Source: CAZGXI01 sp964529715 (GTDB lineage Bacteria; Chloroflexota; Anaerolineae; Aggregatilineales; Ch27). From it: 21,823 nucleotides of DNA. Below are positions 1 through 7,442 of the stretch, piece by piece. Both the position numbers and the translations under genes were made by a program. The stretch spans positions 1-21,823 of the forward strand of contig CAZGXI010000053.1 of NCBI GenBank assembly GCA_964529715.1, given 5' to 3'. The notes under the pieces were generated by a model, which searched no databases, had not been told where the DNA came from, and saw nothing but the letters and a program-made list of their open reading frames with translations. The first letter of the stretch is position 1; each line of letters begins with the position of its first letter.

Positions 1-2
1 AG

Positions 3-443
3 CACTTGCGTACTGGGCAAGTGAGGCGACAGTCCCCTGCGCCAATTCTTATGGAAGGCCTTTTCGTGACGGCTGACACCGAAGATGCGGATTGGGTCAA
101 AGGCGCGCGCGTGCCAGACGTGATGTACATTGTGGCTGAGCGATTCAACGCTTACCAGGAAAAGAATCCTGACTGGCGGCATGGGCCGCTGCGAATAGCG
201 CCGGATTTGGCCTTAGAAGTCGTTTCAGCCAATGACCGCTACACCGACATTGCCGCCAAAGTCGAGGGTTATCTGGCCAACGGCGTGCGGCTGGTGTGGG
301 TCGTCGATTCCTGGCGACGCAGGGTGACGGTGCACGAACGCGGCTCTAACCAGCAGACGACGTTCACCACAGAAGACACGCTCACCGGAGGTGAAGTCCT
401 CCCCGGTTTCGAGATCAGGGTTGGGGCGATCTTCGGGGAATAA
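3..443 (+). CDS. Uma2-family (DUF820) putative endonuclease, 5' end cut by window edge
   Basis: The frame is open from the left window edge, so the N-terminus is missing; roughly the last 145 residues are present against about 190 for the family. The visible part has the Uma2 (PD-(D/E)XK-like) pattern: VPDVMYI, then APDLALEVVSANDRYTD, then KVEGYLANGVRLVWVVD, then a beta-rich tail ending LTGGEVLPGFEIRV. The acidic residues in PDLALEV and the Lys in AAKVEGYL fit the nuclease core of this family. Uma2 proteins occur in many copies in Chloroflexota and Cyanobacteria; their biological role is poorly known, so nuclease activity is family-based inference. It is convergent with the next gene and the two coding regions overlap by 29 bp at their 3' ends. 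A TTG at position 6 exists but is unlikely to be the true start because homology continues upstream. Confidence 0.85.
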   Translation, partial: HLRTGQVRRQSPAPILMEGLFVTADTEDADWVKGARVPDVMYIVAERFNAYQEKNPDWRHGPLRIAPDLALEVVSANDRYTDIAAKVEGYLANGVRLVWVVDSWRRRVTVHERGSNQQTTFTTEDTLTGGEVLPGFEIRVGAIFGE

Positions 444-2349
444 ACCGCCCCGGCCCGCGACTGCCCCGGTGTAACACGGCCAGCACGAAGCGCGGCAGAC
501 GGGTCATGCGCTTCCAACGCCAGGGTTCGCGCATCAGGCGATAGAGCCATTCCAGTCCCAACCGCTGCCAGCCGACCGGCGCGCGCTTTTGCACCCCCGC
601 GATAAAGTCGAATGTGCCGCCCACGCCCATCGCCGCCTTGACCCTGAGGCGCGGCAGGTTGCGCGCGATCCAGGCGTCCTGCTTTGGTGCACCGTAAGCC
701 ACAAAGAGCAGGTCTGCACCGCTGGCGTTGATCCGTTCCACGAGGGTGTCTTCCTCGTCCGGCGCGGGGCTGCCTGCGTAGGTCCCGACGATCTGCACAC
801 CGGGAGCTTTGGCCCGGAGCGCGTCTGCTGCGCGCGCCGCCACGCCTTCCGCCGCGCCAAGGAAAAACAGCCGCCAGCCTTCTTCGGCGGCCCACGCAGC
901 GATCTTCGGCAGGCCGTCCGAGCCGGTAATCCGGTCCGGCAGCCGCCTGCCCAGCAGCCGCGCCGCGTAGAGCAGCCCGATTCCGTCGGCCAGGCACAGG
1001 TCGGCGCGGTTGAGGATGTTGTAAAAGTTCACGTCGCGCTGCGCCGCCATGACGAATTCCGGGTTCGTGGTGCAAATCTGGTGCGGCTTGTCGCCAGCGA
1101 TCCAGCCGCGCAGGATGTGCCGCAGGTCATCCCAGGTGATCGGATCGACGGGGATGCCGAGGATACGAATACGACTGTTTCCCCCCTTCTTCGGTCCTTC
1201 CCTCACAGGCGGGGCAGGGAGCAGGGAATCCTCCCCTTCCTCCTTGTGGAAAAGGGGTTGGGAATGGAGGGCGAGCAGACCTTCTGCCACCTGAACCACC
1301 CTCTCCGGCGTGACCAGCCGCATACACGTGCGGGCCGCACAGCCATCACGCAGGCCGACCGTGTGCATCACGTAACTGCATGGGCTGCACCGCACGTCGC
1401 TGCGCACGACCGCCGAGCGTCCCGGCGCAGTCCAGGGTCCCCAGGCGTCGGCATTGCTCGGCCCGAACACAGCCAGGACGCGCGTCCCGGCTGCCGCCGC
1501 CAGGTGCATCACGCCGCTGTCTGCGCCGACGAACAGATCGCACGCTGCGAGCACCGCGCCCAATTGCCCCAGCGTGGTCCGCCCGACCAGATTCACCGGC
1601 GCATGGCGCATGGCAGCGATGGCCCGGTCCGCATCGTCTTCTGGGCGACCCACCACGACGATCTGGGCATTCAGCCGCTCGTGCAGCGCGTCCGCCGCCT
1701 GTGCGAACCCCGCCGGCGACCAGCGCCGCGCCAGGGAATAGCCGCCGCTGCCCGTGTGCACCGCCACACGCGGCCCTTCGGCAGGCGGAAGCACGCTCGC
1801 CGCCCAGGCACGGTCGGCGTCGGCAATGCCCAGGCGGAGGGGATAGAAATCTGGGGGACAGGGCGACCCTACAACATGGAGCCAATACGCCGCTTCGTGC
1901 AGCGCGCCGAAGCCGCCGTCGGGCACCGTGTGATTGAGAAACCAGCCCCGCCCGTTGTCCAATCCCACCCGCAGCGGTGCACCGGTCGCCAGGGCCAACG
2001 CCGCGTACTTGAGCGCGCCGAACGCTGTGGTCAGGTGATGCAGAATCAACACGGCCTCATAGCGTTCCCGGCGCAGGCGGCGAGCCAGTGCCCAGGCCGC
2101 GCGCAGGTTGCCGGGCCGGATGGCGTCGGTCGGACGGTCGAAGGCGAATTTATCGAAGGGAATAATCGCATCCGCCAGACCCGTCCCATTCAGAACCGGC
2201 GCGCTGTGTCCGGTGGTCAGAACATGCACCGTTGCGTCGGGGAAGACTTCCCGCAGGCAGACCAGCGCCGGGGTGATCAGCAGCAGGTCGCCGATGTCGG
2301 CCAGTTTGACAACGAGAATTTTTCGTAAGGCAGGATTTGAAGCAAGCAA
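415..2349 (-). CDS. Fusion glycosyltransferase: GT9 (heptosyltransferase-like) plus GT26 (WecG/TagA/CpsF)
   Basis: A 644-residue protein with two complete glycosyltransferase units. Residues about 8-360 are GT9-like: KILVVKLADIGDLLLITPAL near the start, HTGSGG near 198, and GADSGVMHLAAAAGTRVLAVFG (275-296). Residues about 393-625 are GT26: TTNPEFVMAAQ (427-437), ADGIGLLYAARLLG with D455, RITGSDG with R473, YGAPKQDAWI with Q557, GVGGTFDFIAGVQKRAP (575-591) and EWLYRLMREPWRWKR. These are the expected TagA/WecG motifs (catalytic Asp in DG, Arg, and PKQ). GT26 enzymes add a sugar (ManNAc/ManNAcA type) to a polyprenyl-PP-GlcNAc-like lipid; GT9 enzymes use ADP-heptose-like donors. The two are usually separate genes. 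The linker (362-390) is compositionally odd and looks repeat-derived. No membrane segment is evident, so it is probably cytosolic or membrane-associated. The start is TTG at 2349, about 9 nt after an AGGG; no earlier ATG is available. Confidence 0.9.
   Translation of the reverse strand: MLASNPALRKILVVKLADIGDLLLITPALVCLREVFPDATVHVLTTGHSAPVLNGTGLADAIIPFDKFAFDRPTDAIRPGNLRAAWALARRLRRERYEAVLILHHLTTAFGALKYAALALATGAPLRVGLDNGRGWFLNHTVPDGGFGALHEAAYWLHVVGSPCPPDFYPLRLGIADADRAWAASVLPPAEGPRVAVHTGSGGYSLARRWSPAGFAQAADALHERLNAQIVVVGRPEDDADRAIAAMRHAPVNLVGRTTLGQLGAVLAACDLFVGADSGVMHLAAAAGTRVLAVFGPSNADAWGPWTAPGRSAVVRSDVRCSPCSYVMHTVGLRDGCAARTCMRLVTPERVVQVAEGLLALHSQPLFHKEEGEDSLLPAPPVREGPKKGGNSRIRILGIPVDPITWDDLRHILRGWIAGDKPHQICTTNPEFVMAAQRDVNFYNILNRADLCLADGIGLLYAARLLGRRLPDRITGSDGLPKIAAWAAEEGWRLFFLGAAEGVAARAADALRAKAPGVQIVGTYAGSPAPDEEDTLVERINASGADLLFVAYGAPKQDAWIARNLPRLRVKAAMGVGGTFDFIAGVQKRAPVGWQRLGLEWLYRLMREPWRWKRMTRLPRFVLAVLHRGSRGPGRFIPRRSPQP
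1181..1266 (-). repeat. Repeat-like GC-skewed insert forming the linker between GT9 and GT26 domains
   Basis: Within the fusion gene this stretch codes for an uncharacteristic charged/Pro linker (residues about 362-390, HKEEGEDSLLPAPPVREG and neighbours). On the plus strand it is a patchwork of C-rich and G-rich tracts, including CCCCTT and AAGGGG arms at about 1233-1256 and the CAGGCGGGGCAGGGAGCAGG stretch at about 1206-1225. Such purine/pyrimidine-skewed text is typical of short interspersed intergenic elements in Chloroflexota, and is unlike the codon-structured DNA on either side. That it is an inserted repeat is inference; only one copy is present in this window. Confidence 0.4.
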
Positions 2350-2372
2350 GCGTTCAGACCCTATCGGAGTCG

Positions 2373-2400
2373 GCAGGGATACGGCCTGGCGTATCCCTGC
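2373..2400. repeat. Perfect 11-bp inverted repeat, 6-nt loop (hairpin family copy 1)
   Basis: The arm GCAGGGATACG (2373-2383) is exactly reverse-complemented at 2390-2400, with loop GCCTGG. It lies in the 64-bp gap between the LysM gene (ending 2414) and the GT9-GT26 start (2349), both on the minus strand. No T-run follows on either strand, so it is not a classic intrinsic terminator. It may act as an mRNA-stabilising or rho-independent-like structure, or be an interspersed element. It matches the hairpin at 11409-11436 at 8 of 11 arm positions, with paired changes on the opposite arm. Confidence 0.75.
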
Positions 2401-2413
2401 GAATGACGCACAG

Positions 2414-3391
2414 TTACGGAATCACCAACGCCGTCCCCGGCTCCAGTTCGATCTGGTTGACCAATTGGGGGTTCGCCCGTAAGAAGTCCCCCAGGTCCAC
2501 ACCTAGAGCAAAGATGATGCTCAGCAGGGTATCGCCCTCCTGAACGACGTAGACGTTCGCCCCACCACCGCCGATACCCTCAGCCTGAGATGCAGTTCCA
2601 CCGCTGCTCCCCCCAGCAGACACATTCGCCTGATCTGGGGCCGGCGGAACCACGCCGAACGGCGGTGCATCGCCGGGGATGATCAGCACGTCCCCAGCCC
2701 TGATCACATAGGGCCGCCGCAAGTTGTTGGCGTAGATGATCGACTCGATTGCCACATCGAGTTCCTGCGCGATGCGTTCCAGATAGTCGCCAGGTTGGAC
2801 GGTGTAGGTCTCGTCTGGGCCGCGCCCACCGCCACCGATCCCTTCTGCCGGCGCCGGGGGAGTCACACCCGGCGGGAAGGGGTAAGGCGGCGCATTGGCC
2901 GGGATCACCAGCACACGCCCGGCAAAGATCAGGTTGGGATTTTCGCCGGGGCCGAAGTTGGCCGCGATCAGCGCCGCCGGCGCGACGTTCAACCGCTGCC
3001 CGATGGTATCAATCGTGTCGCGCGGCTGGACCACGTAGGTGCGACCGCTGCCGCCGGAAGTTGACGGCGTGGCCGTTTGCGTCGGTTGGACATCCGGCTG
3101 CACGTCTGCTTCCAATGTTTCGCCGCCGGAACCCGCCGCTGCGGGGATAATCAACTCCTGACCGGCCACAATTTTGTCGGGATCGGTCAGGTTGTTGGCC
3201 TCGACCAGCGCCTCGACGGTGATGCCGTATTGCGCGGCGATCCCGGCCAGGGTTTCCCCGGCTTGCACGACGTGAGTCCGGGAACCTTCCTGCGCCCAGG
3301 CCAGGCTGGTCAGCAGGCCCAGCCCAACCACCGCCAGCATAAGCACGCCCCAGCGCACTCCATATCGGAAAGAAAAGGCCATTCTGGACAT
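2414..3391 (-). CDS. Secreted protein with four LysM domains
   Basis: A 325-residue protein with a signal peptide (basic MSRMAFSFRYGVRW, hydrophobic 15-30, probable cleavage after LAWA at about 33) and four LysM units at about 39-83, 118-164, 195-238 and 280-324. Each shows the V-V-Q-x-G/R-D/E-T start, an I-A-A/L-x-A-N-N-L-like centre and a V-I-P end. Linkers are Gly/Pro/Ala-rich and the octapeptide AEGIGGGG occurs twice (182-189 and 270-277). LysM binds GlcNAc-containing glycans such as peptidoglycan, so a role in wall or surface-glycan attachment is likely. There is no catalytic domain; the protein ends right after the fourth LysM. The ATG at 3391 follows GGGAAGTGACCG, an acceptable ribosome site; ATG at residue 4 is an alternative. 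It lies upstream of the glycosyltransferase fusion on the same strand and divergent from the glycosylation operon. Confidence 0.92.
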   Translation of the reverse strand: MSRMAFSFRYGVRWGVLMLAVVGLGLLTSLAWAQEGSRTHVVQAGETLAGIAAQYGITVEALVEANNLTDPDKIVAGQELIIPAAAGSGGETLEADVQPDVQPTQTATPSTSGGSGRTYVVQPRDTIDTIGQRLNVAPAALIAANFGPGENPNLIFAGRVLVIPANAPPYPFPPGVTPPAPAEGIGGGGRGPDETYTVQPGDYLERIAQELDVAIESIIYANNLRRPYVIRAGDVLIIPGDAPPFGVVPPAPDQANVSAGGSSGGTASQAEGIGGGGANVYVVQEGDTLLSIIFALGVDLGDFLRANPQLVNQIELEPGTALVIP

Positions 3392-3527
3392 CGGTCACTT
3401 CCCTATGACTCAACCGTTGATCGTCTGTAGTGTACACGAAACCTGCGTTGTCGGGCTATCGGGAAAAGGAGGATGGCGTTTCAAACCACGTATCTGCCTG
3501 AGTATCATCCAAAGCGTAACACCTTCA

Positions 3528-3557
3528 TTGTCAGTCCGCTGGCATTTATGCTATTCT
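3528..3557 (+). promoter_or_regulatory. Candidate sigma70-type promoter for the glycosylation operon
   Basis: TTGTCA (3528-3533), an 18-nt spacer and TATTCT (3552-3557) sit 43 nt upstream of the ATG at 3601, in the 209-bp divergent gap between the LysM gene and the GT-C gene. A GGAGAA Shine-Dalgarno follows at 3585-3590. Nothing else recognisable is in this gap. The call is by eye only. Confidence 0.35.
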
Positions 3558-3600
3558 TGTGCTATGCCGCCAGACGAAGCCACTGGAGAAAACGACAGCC

Positions 3601-5526
3601 ATGTCATTCCAGACGTTCAAAGAATGGCCGTTCCGCGCGAAGAAGAGCGCGCTGCTGGCGACCCAGGCCGTTGCTTTGCTCTATCAGGAGAGTATCCTGG
3701 CGTCCACCCTACCTGTGCAAGAGTCGCTCTCGCGGGCAGTCGCCGTTGGCGCGATTCTCTGGGCCATCATCGGGATCGTCTTCACGCTGTGGGCCACGCC
3801 AGAACGCCTGGCCGCGTTGCCGAAGCCATCCGCGCGCTGGCAGCAGGGCTACCTGCTCTTCGCGGCGGTTTTTTCCTTTGCCCTCGGCCTGATCCCCGCT
3901 CATCCACTGACGCAGGCCCCGGCGATCCTCAACGCCGCACTGACCCTGACACTGTTGCACCACATCCTGTTTGACGCAGGCGCGCCGATCCAGCGCCCCC
4001 GCGTCTGGCTGACGGTCATCGGCATAGGCGCGTTGATCGTCTCGCTGGTCCGCGCCTACGGCCTGTCGGTTTACCCATTCATCGATTGGAACGACGAACC
4101 CTGGACGCTGAGCTGGGCACTCAGTTACCTGCGCACGGGCCGCTTCAGCGACATTCTGATGTATGGGCTGGGCGATGCCTATGTGGCCTTTCCGCGCTTC
4201 TACGTGCCGTTCGCATGGTGGCTTGGCGTCGTCGGCGTGGGCCTGTGGGAAGGCCGCCTGTACGCTTTTTTGCTCACCTTCCCGCTGATCGCCTTCAGCG
4301 CGTTGGCAGCGCGCAACCTGTACGGCAGAAAAGCTGGCTGGCTGACGGCGTTTGTTCTCTTTGCCAGCGTGATCGTCGTGACGGCCATGCGCATCCGCCA
4401 CGACATCGGCCTGGCGATCTGCACGGCGGCCTCGCTGTGGCTCTATTCGGAGGCGCTCCGGCAGCCGGGGCGGCGCTACCTGCACCTGATCGCGGGGATC
4501 GTGATGGGCTTGGGGATGTTCTCCCATTACCACGCCTCAGGACTGGGCGTGGCCCTGCTGTTGGGCCTGTACCTGCCGCGCTATGTGGCGCAGTTCCGAC
4601 AGGGCAAGCGCCTACCAGAAGCGGGCCTGTGGCTGTACGGCATCGGCGGGCTGATCGGTGGTGGGGCTGTGCTGCTCTTGCAGATGATCCCCGATGGGCT
4701 GGCAGAGTGGTACGACCAGTTACAGGAGTTCCGCAATTACAGCAATGCGGCAGAAATCAGCGTTGCTACCGTGTCGCATTTGCTAATGATCGCCAAGCTC
4801 TCGGTGCTGGAGCTGGCGCTCATTGGCATCGGAGCCGTGAATGCGGCAGTCCGGCGGCGACCGGCGGATTGGGCGATGCTGGCGGTGATCCTTTTCGGCA
4901 TCCTGGCGCTCGGCGTCATGGCGAAAGCCGCCATCTACTATTACACCCTGCCACTGGTGCCCTTCTTCGCTTTGCTCATTGCCTCTCTGTTGATCGGCCC
5001 GCCGAAACAGCCTGAAGGGTCTACGTCGCCCTGGCGCAAGGGACAGGCGGTCGCGGCGGCAGTCGTGATTCTGCCGTTGCTGGGGACAACTCTGTATACG
5101 CCCATCCAGCACGTGCTATCCGGCGGTCCACTGCGCCTACCCACGCCACCGGAGGCGCAATGGGTGCTGGATCACGTGGAGCAAGATCGGGTGATCGCAG
5201 GAGACGCACGCTACTACCTGTGGTTGCACGAGTATCCGTTCGCGGCGCACCTGCTGGTCGGCTACCTAGACCCGGAAAACCGGGAGCGGTTCGGCGTCGG
5301 ACCTGCCCTATGGGAAGCGGTCGATTTTGACGTGTTGATCTACGGCAGCGGCCCCGGCTTCACGTCCTCCACTGCCGTCTTCCGCCCGCTGGTTGAGGGC
5401 GACTTTTTGCAAACGCACGGCTACGTGGCCGCCGCCGACTTTTCCACCGACACCAACACAATCATCGTCTACACCCGCCTGCCCGCATCAGCCGTCGTTC
5501 CTTCGTTGCAGGCAGGCCAGCCATGA
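3601..5526 (+). CDS. Polytopic GT-C membrane glycosyltransferase (GT39/ArnT-like)
   Basis: A 641-residue protein with about a dozen hydrophobic segments and a soluble C-terminal tail (about 510-641). The GT-C signature is the acidic pair in WNDEPWTLSWALSYLRTGRF (D165, E166), in the first large outside loop after a membrane segment, followed by a long hydrophobic series (RLYAFLLTFPLIAFSALAARNLYGRKAGW). Enzymes of this class move a sugar from a polyprenyl-phosphate donor to protein, lipid or glycan on the outer face of the membrane. The acidic pair usually lies within the first 60 or so residues; here about 130 extra residues with three predicted helices precede it. The ATG at 3601 was chosen because GGAGAA lies 10 nt upstream; an in-frame GTG at 3559 would overlap the candidate promoter. 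It is the first gene of a plus-strand operon and overlaps the next gene by 4 bp (ATGA). Acceptor unknown. Confidence 0.82.
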   Translation: MSFQTFKEWPFRAKKSALLATQAVALLYQESILASTLPVQESLSRAVAVGAILWAIIGIVFTLWATPERLAALPKPSARWQQGYLLFAAVFSFALGLIPAHPLTQAPAILNAALTLTLLHHILFDAGAPIQRPRVWLTVIGIGALIVSLVRAYGLSVYPFIDWNDEPWTLSWALSYLRTGRFSDILMYGLGDAYVAFPRFYVPFAWWLGVVGVGLWEGRLYAFLLTFPLIAFSALAARNLYGRKAGWLTAFVLFASVIVVTAMRIRHDIGLAICTAASLWLYSEALRQPGRRYLHLIAGIVMGLGMFSHYHASGLGVALLLGLYLPRYVAQFRQGKRLPEAGLWLYGIGGLIGGGAVLLLQMIPDGLAEWYDQLQEFRNYSNAAEISVATVSHLLMIAKLSVLELALIGIGAVNAAVRRRPADWAMLAVILFGILALGVMAKAAIYYYTLPLVPFFALLIASLLIGPPKQPEGSTSPWRKGQAVAAAVVILPLLGTTLYTPIQHVLSGGPLRLPTPPEAQWVLDHVEQDRVIAGDARYYLWLHEYPFAAHLLVGYLDPENRERFGVGPALWEAVDFDVLIYGSGPGFTSSTAVFRPLVEGDFLQTHGYVAAADFSTDTNTIIVYTRLPASAVVPSLQAGQP

Positions 5527-5927
5527 ACGCACAGGCGAAGGGACGAAAATCGATGCCCGTCACGCTTCTGTTGATCCTGTGTTCGGTGATTGTCGCGGCG
5601 GCAGGAGAACTGCTGCTCAAGACGGCCATGAATCAGTTCACGGCTCACCAGCCCGCCGCACCAGAGAGCATCTTCCAATCGCTATGGCGGCTCGTGACCA
5701 CGCCGGCGCTAATCGTAGGGTTTATCTGCTATGGATTGGGAGCGATCTTCTGGCTGATCGTGCTGTCGCGCGTCGATCTCAGCCTGGCCTATCCGATGTT
5801 CGCGCTGATGTATGTGATCGTGCCCATCGCCGCCCATTTTTTCTTGCACGAACAGCTCACGCCTGGCAAGTGGGTGGGCATGTTCGTGGTCGTGATCGGC
5901 GTGATCATCCTGGCACGCTTCGGCTGA
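5523..5927 (+). CDS. Small multidrug resistance/ArnE-like four-helix membrane protein (possible lipid-sugar flippase subunit)
   Basis: A 134-residue protein with four hydrophobic segments (about 12-31, 55-76, 80-100 and 110-132). The first carries AAAGELLLKTAMNQF, which places a membrane Glu where SMR proteins (EmrE Glu14) have theirs. LSRVDLSLAYPMFALMYVIVPI and LTPGKWVGMFVVVIGVIIL are typical of the SMR/EamA (DMT) superfamily. ArnE/ArnF relatives help flip undecaprenyl-phosphate-aminoarabinose. Lying between a GT-C enzyme and a DPM-synthase-like GT2, this one more likely moves a polyprenyl-phosphate sugar than a drug; that is inference from context. The first ATG overlaps the upstream stop. 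A second ATG at 5553 has a better Shine-Dalgarno (AAGGGA, about 10 nt upstream) and would remove a 10-residue polar leader, so either start is possible. Confidence 0.75.
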   Translation: MNAQAKGRKSMPVTLLLILCSVIVAAAGELLLKTAMNQFTAHQPAAPESIFQSLWRLVTTPALIVGFICYGLGAIFWLIVLSRVDLSLAYPMFALMYVIVPIAAHFFLHEQLTPGKWVGMFVVVIGVIILARFG

Positions 5928-5942
5928 AAAAGAGGAACCACC

Positions 5943-6656
5943 ATGTGCAATGATCCAGAAGTATCGATTGTCCTGGCGACCTACAACGAGCGTGAAAATA
6001 TCCTGGATACCATCCGGGCCATCTTCGAGCATGTGAAGCAGCCGGTCGAGATCATCGTCGTGGACGACGACTCGCCGGACGAAACGTGGAAAATCGCCGC
6101 CGACCTGGGCGACCCGCGCGTGAAGGTCATCCGGCGCGTCTCGACGCGCGGGTTGGCTTCGGCGTTCAACCGGGGCATCATCGAGTCGCGCGGGCAGATT
6201 GTCGGCTGGATGGACGCCGACATGTGTATGCCGCCTGCGCTGCTGCCGACCATGATCGAAAAGCTGGCCGAGTACGACATCGTCATCGGCTCGCGCTATG
6301 TCGCCGGGGCGAAGGACGACCGCCACTGGCTGCGTGTACTCTCCAGCCGCCTGATCAACAAGCTGGCGGAGGTTGTGCTGGGCTACGGCGTCAAGGACTA
6401 CGACAGTGGGTTCGTGGTGCTGCGCCGCAGCGTGTTCGACAAGGTTTCGATCATCCCGACGGGCTACGGGGCGTATTTCATCGAATTCCTGTATACCTGC
6501 CGCCGCAAAGGGCTGACCGTGTACGAGGTGCCGTTCGTCTTCCGCGACCGCGCCAAAGGGGTTTCCAAATCCGCCCCCAGCCTGATCAAGTTCTTCACCA
6601 CCGGGATGCAGTACGTACTGCGCATTTTCGTTGCTCGCGTGCGCAAGTTCGACTGA
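5943..6656 (+). CDS. GT2 glycosyltransferase, polyprenyl-phosphate mannose synthase (DPM1)-like
   Basis: A 237-residue single-domain GT-A enzyme. It shows SIVLATYNERENI (8-20), VVDDDSPDETW (39-49), the DxD metal site DAD (91-93) in GWMDADMCMPP, VIGSRYV (114-120), DYDSGFVVLRR (152-162) and a RAKGVSKS segment near 203-210 like the R-G-x-S-K end of DPM1 homologues. DPM1-type enzymes transfer mannose (or another hexose) from a nucleotide sugar to polyprenyl phosphate at the cytoplasmic face, making the donor used by GT-C enzymes. There is no C-terminal membrane pair as in the DPM1-GtrA or ArnC types, so it depends on partners or peripheral binding. The central motif is DYDSGF rather than the usual DxxSGF with Pro-Met. 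It starts 15 nt after the SMR gene, with GAGGAA before the ATG. Confidence 0.85.
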   Translation: MCNDPEVSIVLATYNERENILDTIRAIFEHVKQPVEIIVVDDDSPDETWKIAADLGDPRVKVIRRVSTRGLASAFNRGIIESRGQIVGWMDADMCMPPALLPTMIEKLAEYDIVIGSRYVAGAKDDRHWLRVLSSRLINKLAEVVLGYGVKDYDSGFVVLRRSVFDKVSIIPTGYGAYFIEFLYTCRRKGLTVYEVPFVFRDRAKGVSKSAPSLIKFFTTGMQYVLRIFVARVRKFD

Positions 6657-6683
6657 GCATACGCCGGAAAGCCGGGGAACATC

Positions 6684-7442
6684 GTGGAAACCTACGAGTA
6701 CGCCACGCTCTATACGTTCGAGACCGACTACTGGTGGTATCGCAGCCTGCACGCCGTCCTGCTTGATGTGTTCCGCGCGCTCGACCTGCCGCCGGGCGCG
6801 CGCGTGCTGGATATGGGCTGCGGTACGGGCCAGAACGCCGTTAACCTGGCCCGGCACATCACGCCGAACGTCTTCGCCTTCGATATTTCGCCTCACGCCG
6901 CGCCGTTCTGGAAGCAGCGGAGGCTACACCGGGCCTGTCTGGCCTCGATCAACGAAGCGCCTTATCCGAAAAACGCCTTTGACGCCGTCGTTTCCGTCGA
7001 TGTGCTAGAAAGCGACGCAGTGAACGAAGCCGCCGCCATCGGGGAAATGTGGCGCGTGGTGAAGCCCGGCGGCTACCTGGTACTGGTCGTCCCGGCCTAC
7101 CGGTGGCTGCTGACGGAAGAACATCACCGCGCCGTGCACGCCTCACGGCGCTATTCGCGGCAGGATGTGATCACCCTGTTGGAGCGTCAGCCGGTGCGCC
7201 TCATCCGCACGACGCACGTCTTCGCTACGCTATTCCCGGCCATCGCCGTCTACCGGCTGGCCTTGCAACGCTTCGGCCATGTGCCCCAGGCACAACCGCG
7301 TTCCGAACTCAAGCCGTTGCCCGGCCCGATCAACGAAATTCTGTTCCGCATCACAGATGTGGAACGGCGCGTCCTCAAACGCGCCGACCTGCCCTTCGGC
7401 AGTTCGATCCTGGCGGTGGCGCAGAAGGTGGAACAGGCATGA
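6684..7442 (+). CDS. Class I SAM-dependent methyltransferase (type 11)
   Basis: A 252-residue protein. It opens with an aromatic METYEYATLYTFETDYWWYRSLHAVLLDVF segment of the kind (W-W-Y/F-R) often found in methyltransferases of glycan or lipid clusters. Motif I follows, VLDMGCGTGQNAVNLA (41-56), then an acidic strand end AFDIS, VVSVDVLES for the post-II region, and WRVVKPGGYLVLVVPAYRWL for motif III. The region after 150 is a helical cap with a HRAVHASRRYS motif. The substrate is unknown; operon position suggests a sugar or polyprenyl lipid. Start is GTG at 6684 with CGGGGAA 7 nt upstream; the next gene overlaps by 4 bp (ATGA), indicating translational coupling. Confidence 0.85.
   Translation: METYEYATLYTFETDYWWYRSLHAVLLDVFRALDLPPGARVLDMGCGTGQNAVNLARHITPNVFAFDISPHAAPFWKQRRLHRACLASINEAPYPKNAFDAVVSVDVLESDAVNEAAAIGEMWRVVKPGGYLVLVVPAYRWLLTEEHHRAVHASRRYSRQDVITLLERQPVRLIRTTHVFATLFPAIAVYRLALQRFGHVPQAQPRSELKPLPGPINEILFRITDVERRVLKRADLPFGSSILAVAQKVEQA

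Noticed and set aside
589..2328. A 579-codon plus-strand open frame opposite the GT9-GT26 gene
   Set aside because: It is the antisense shadow of a GC-rich gene; its translation is rich in Arg, His, Gln and Pro with no family motif, while the minus strand has two full enzyme domains.
3392..3600. Riboswitch or structured leader in the divergent gap
   Set aside because: No recognisable aptamer core or strong stem series; only a promoter-like pair and ribosome sites are visible.
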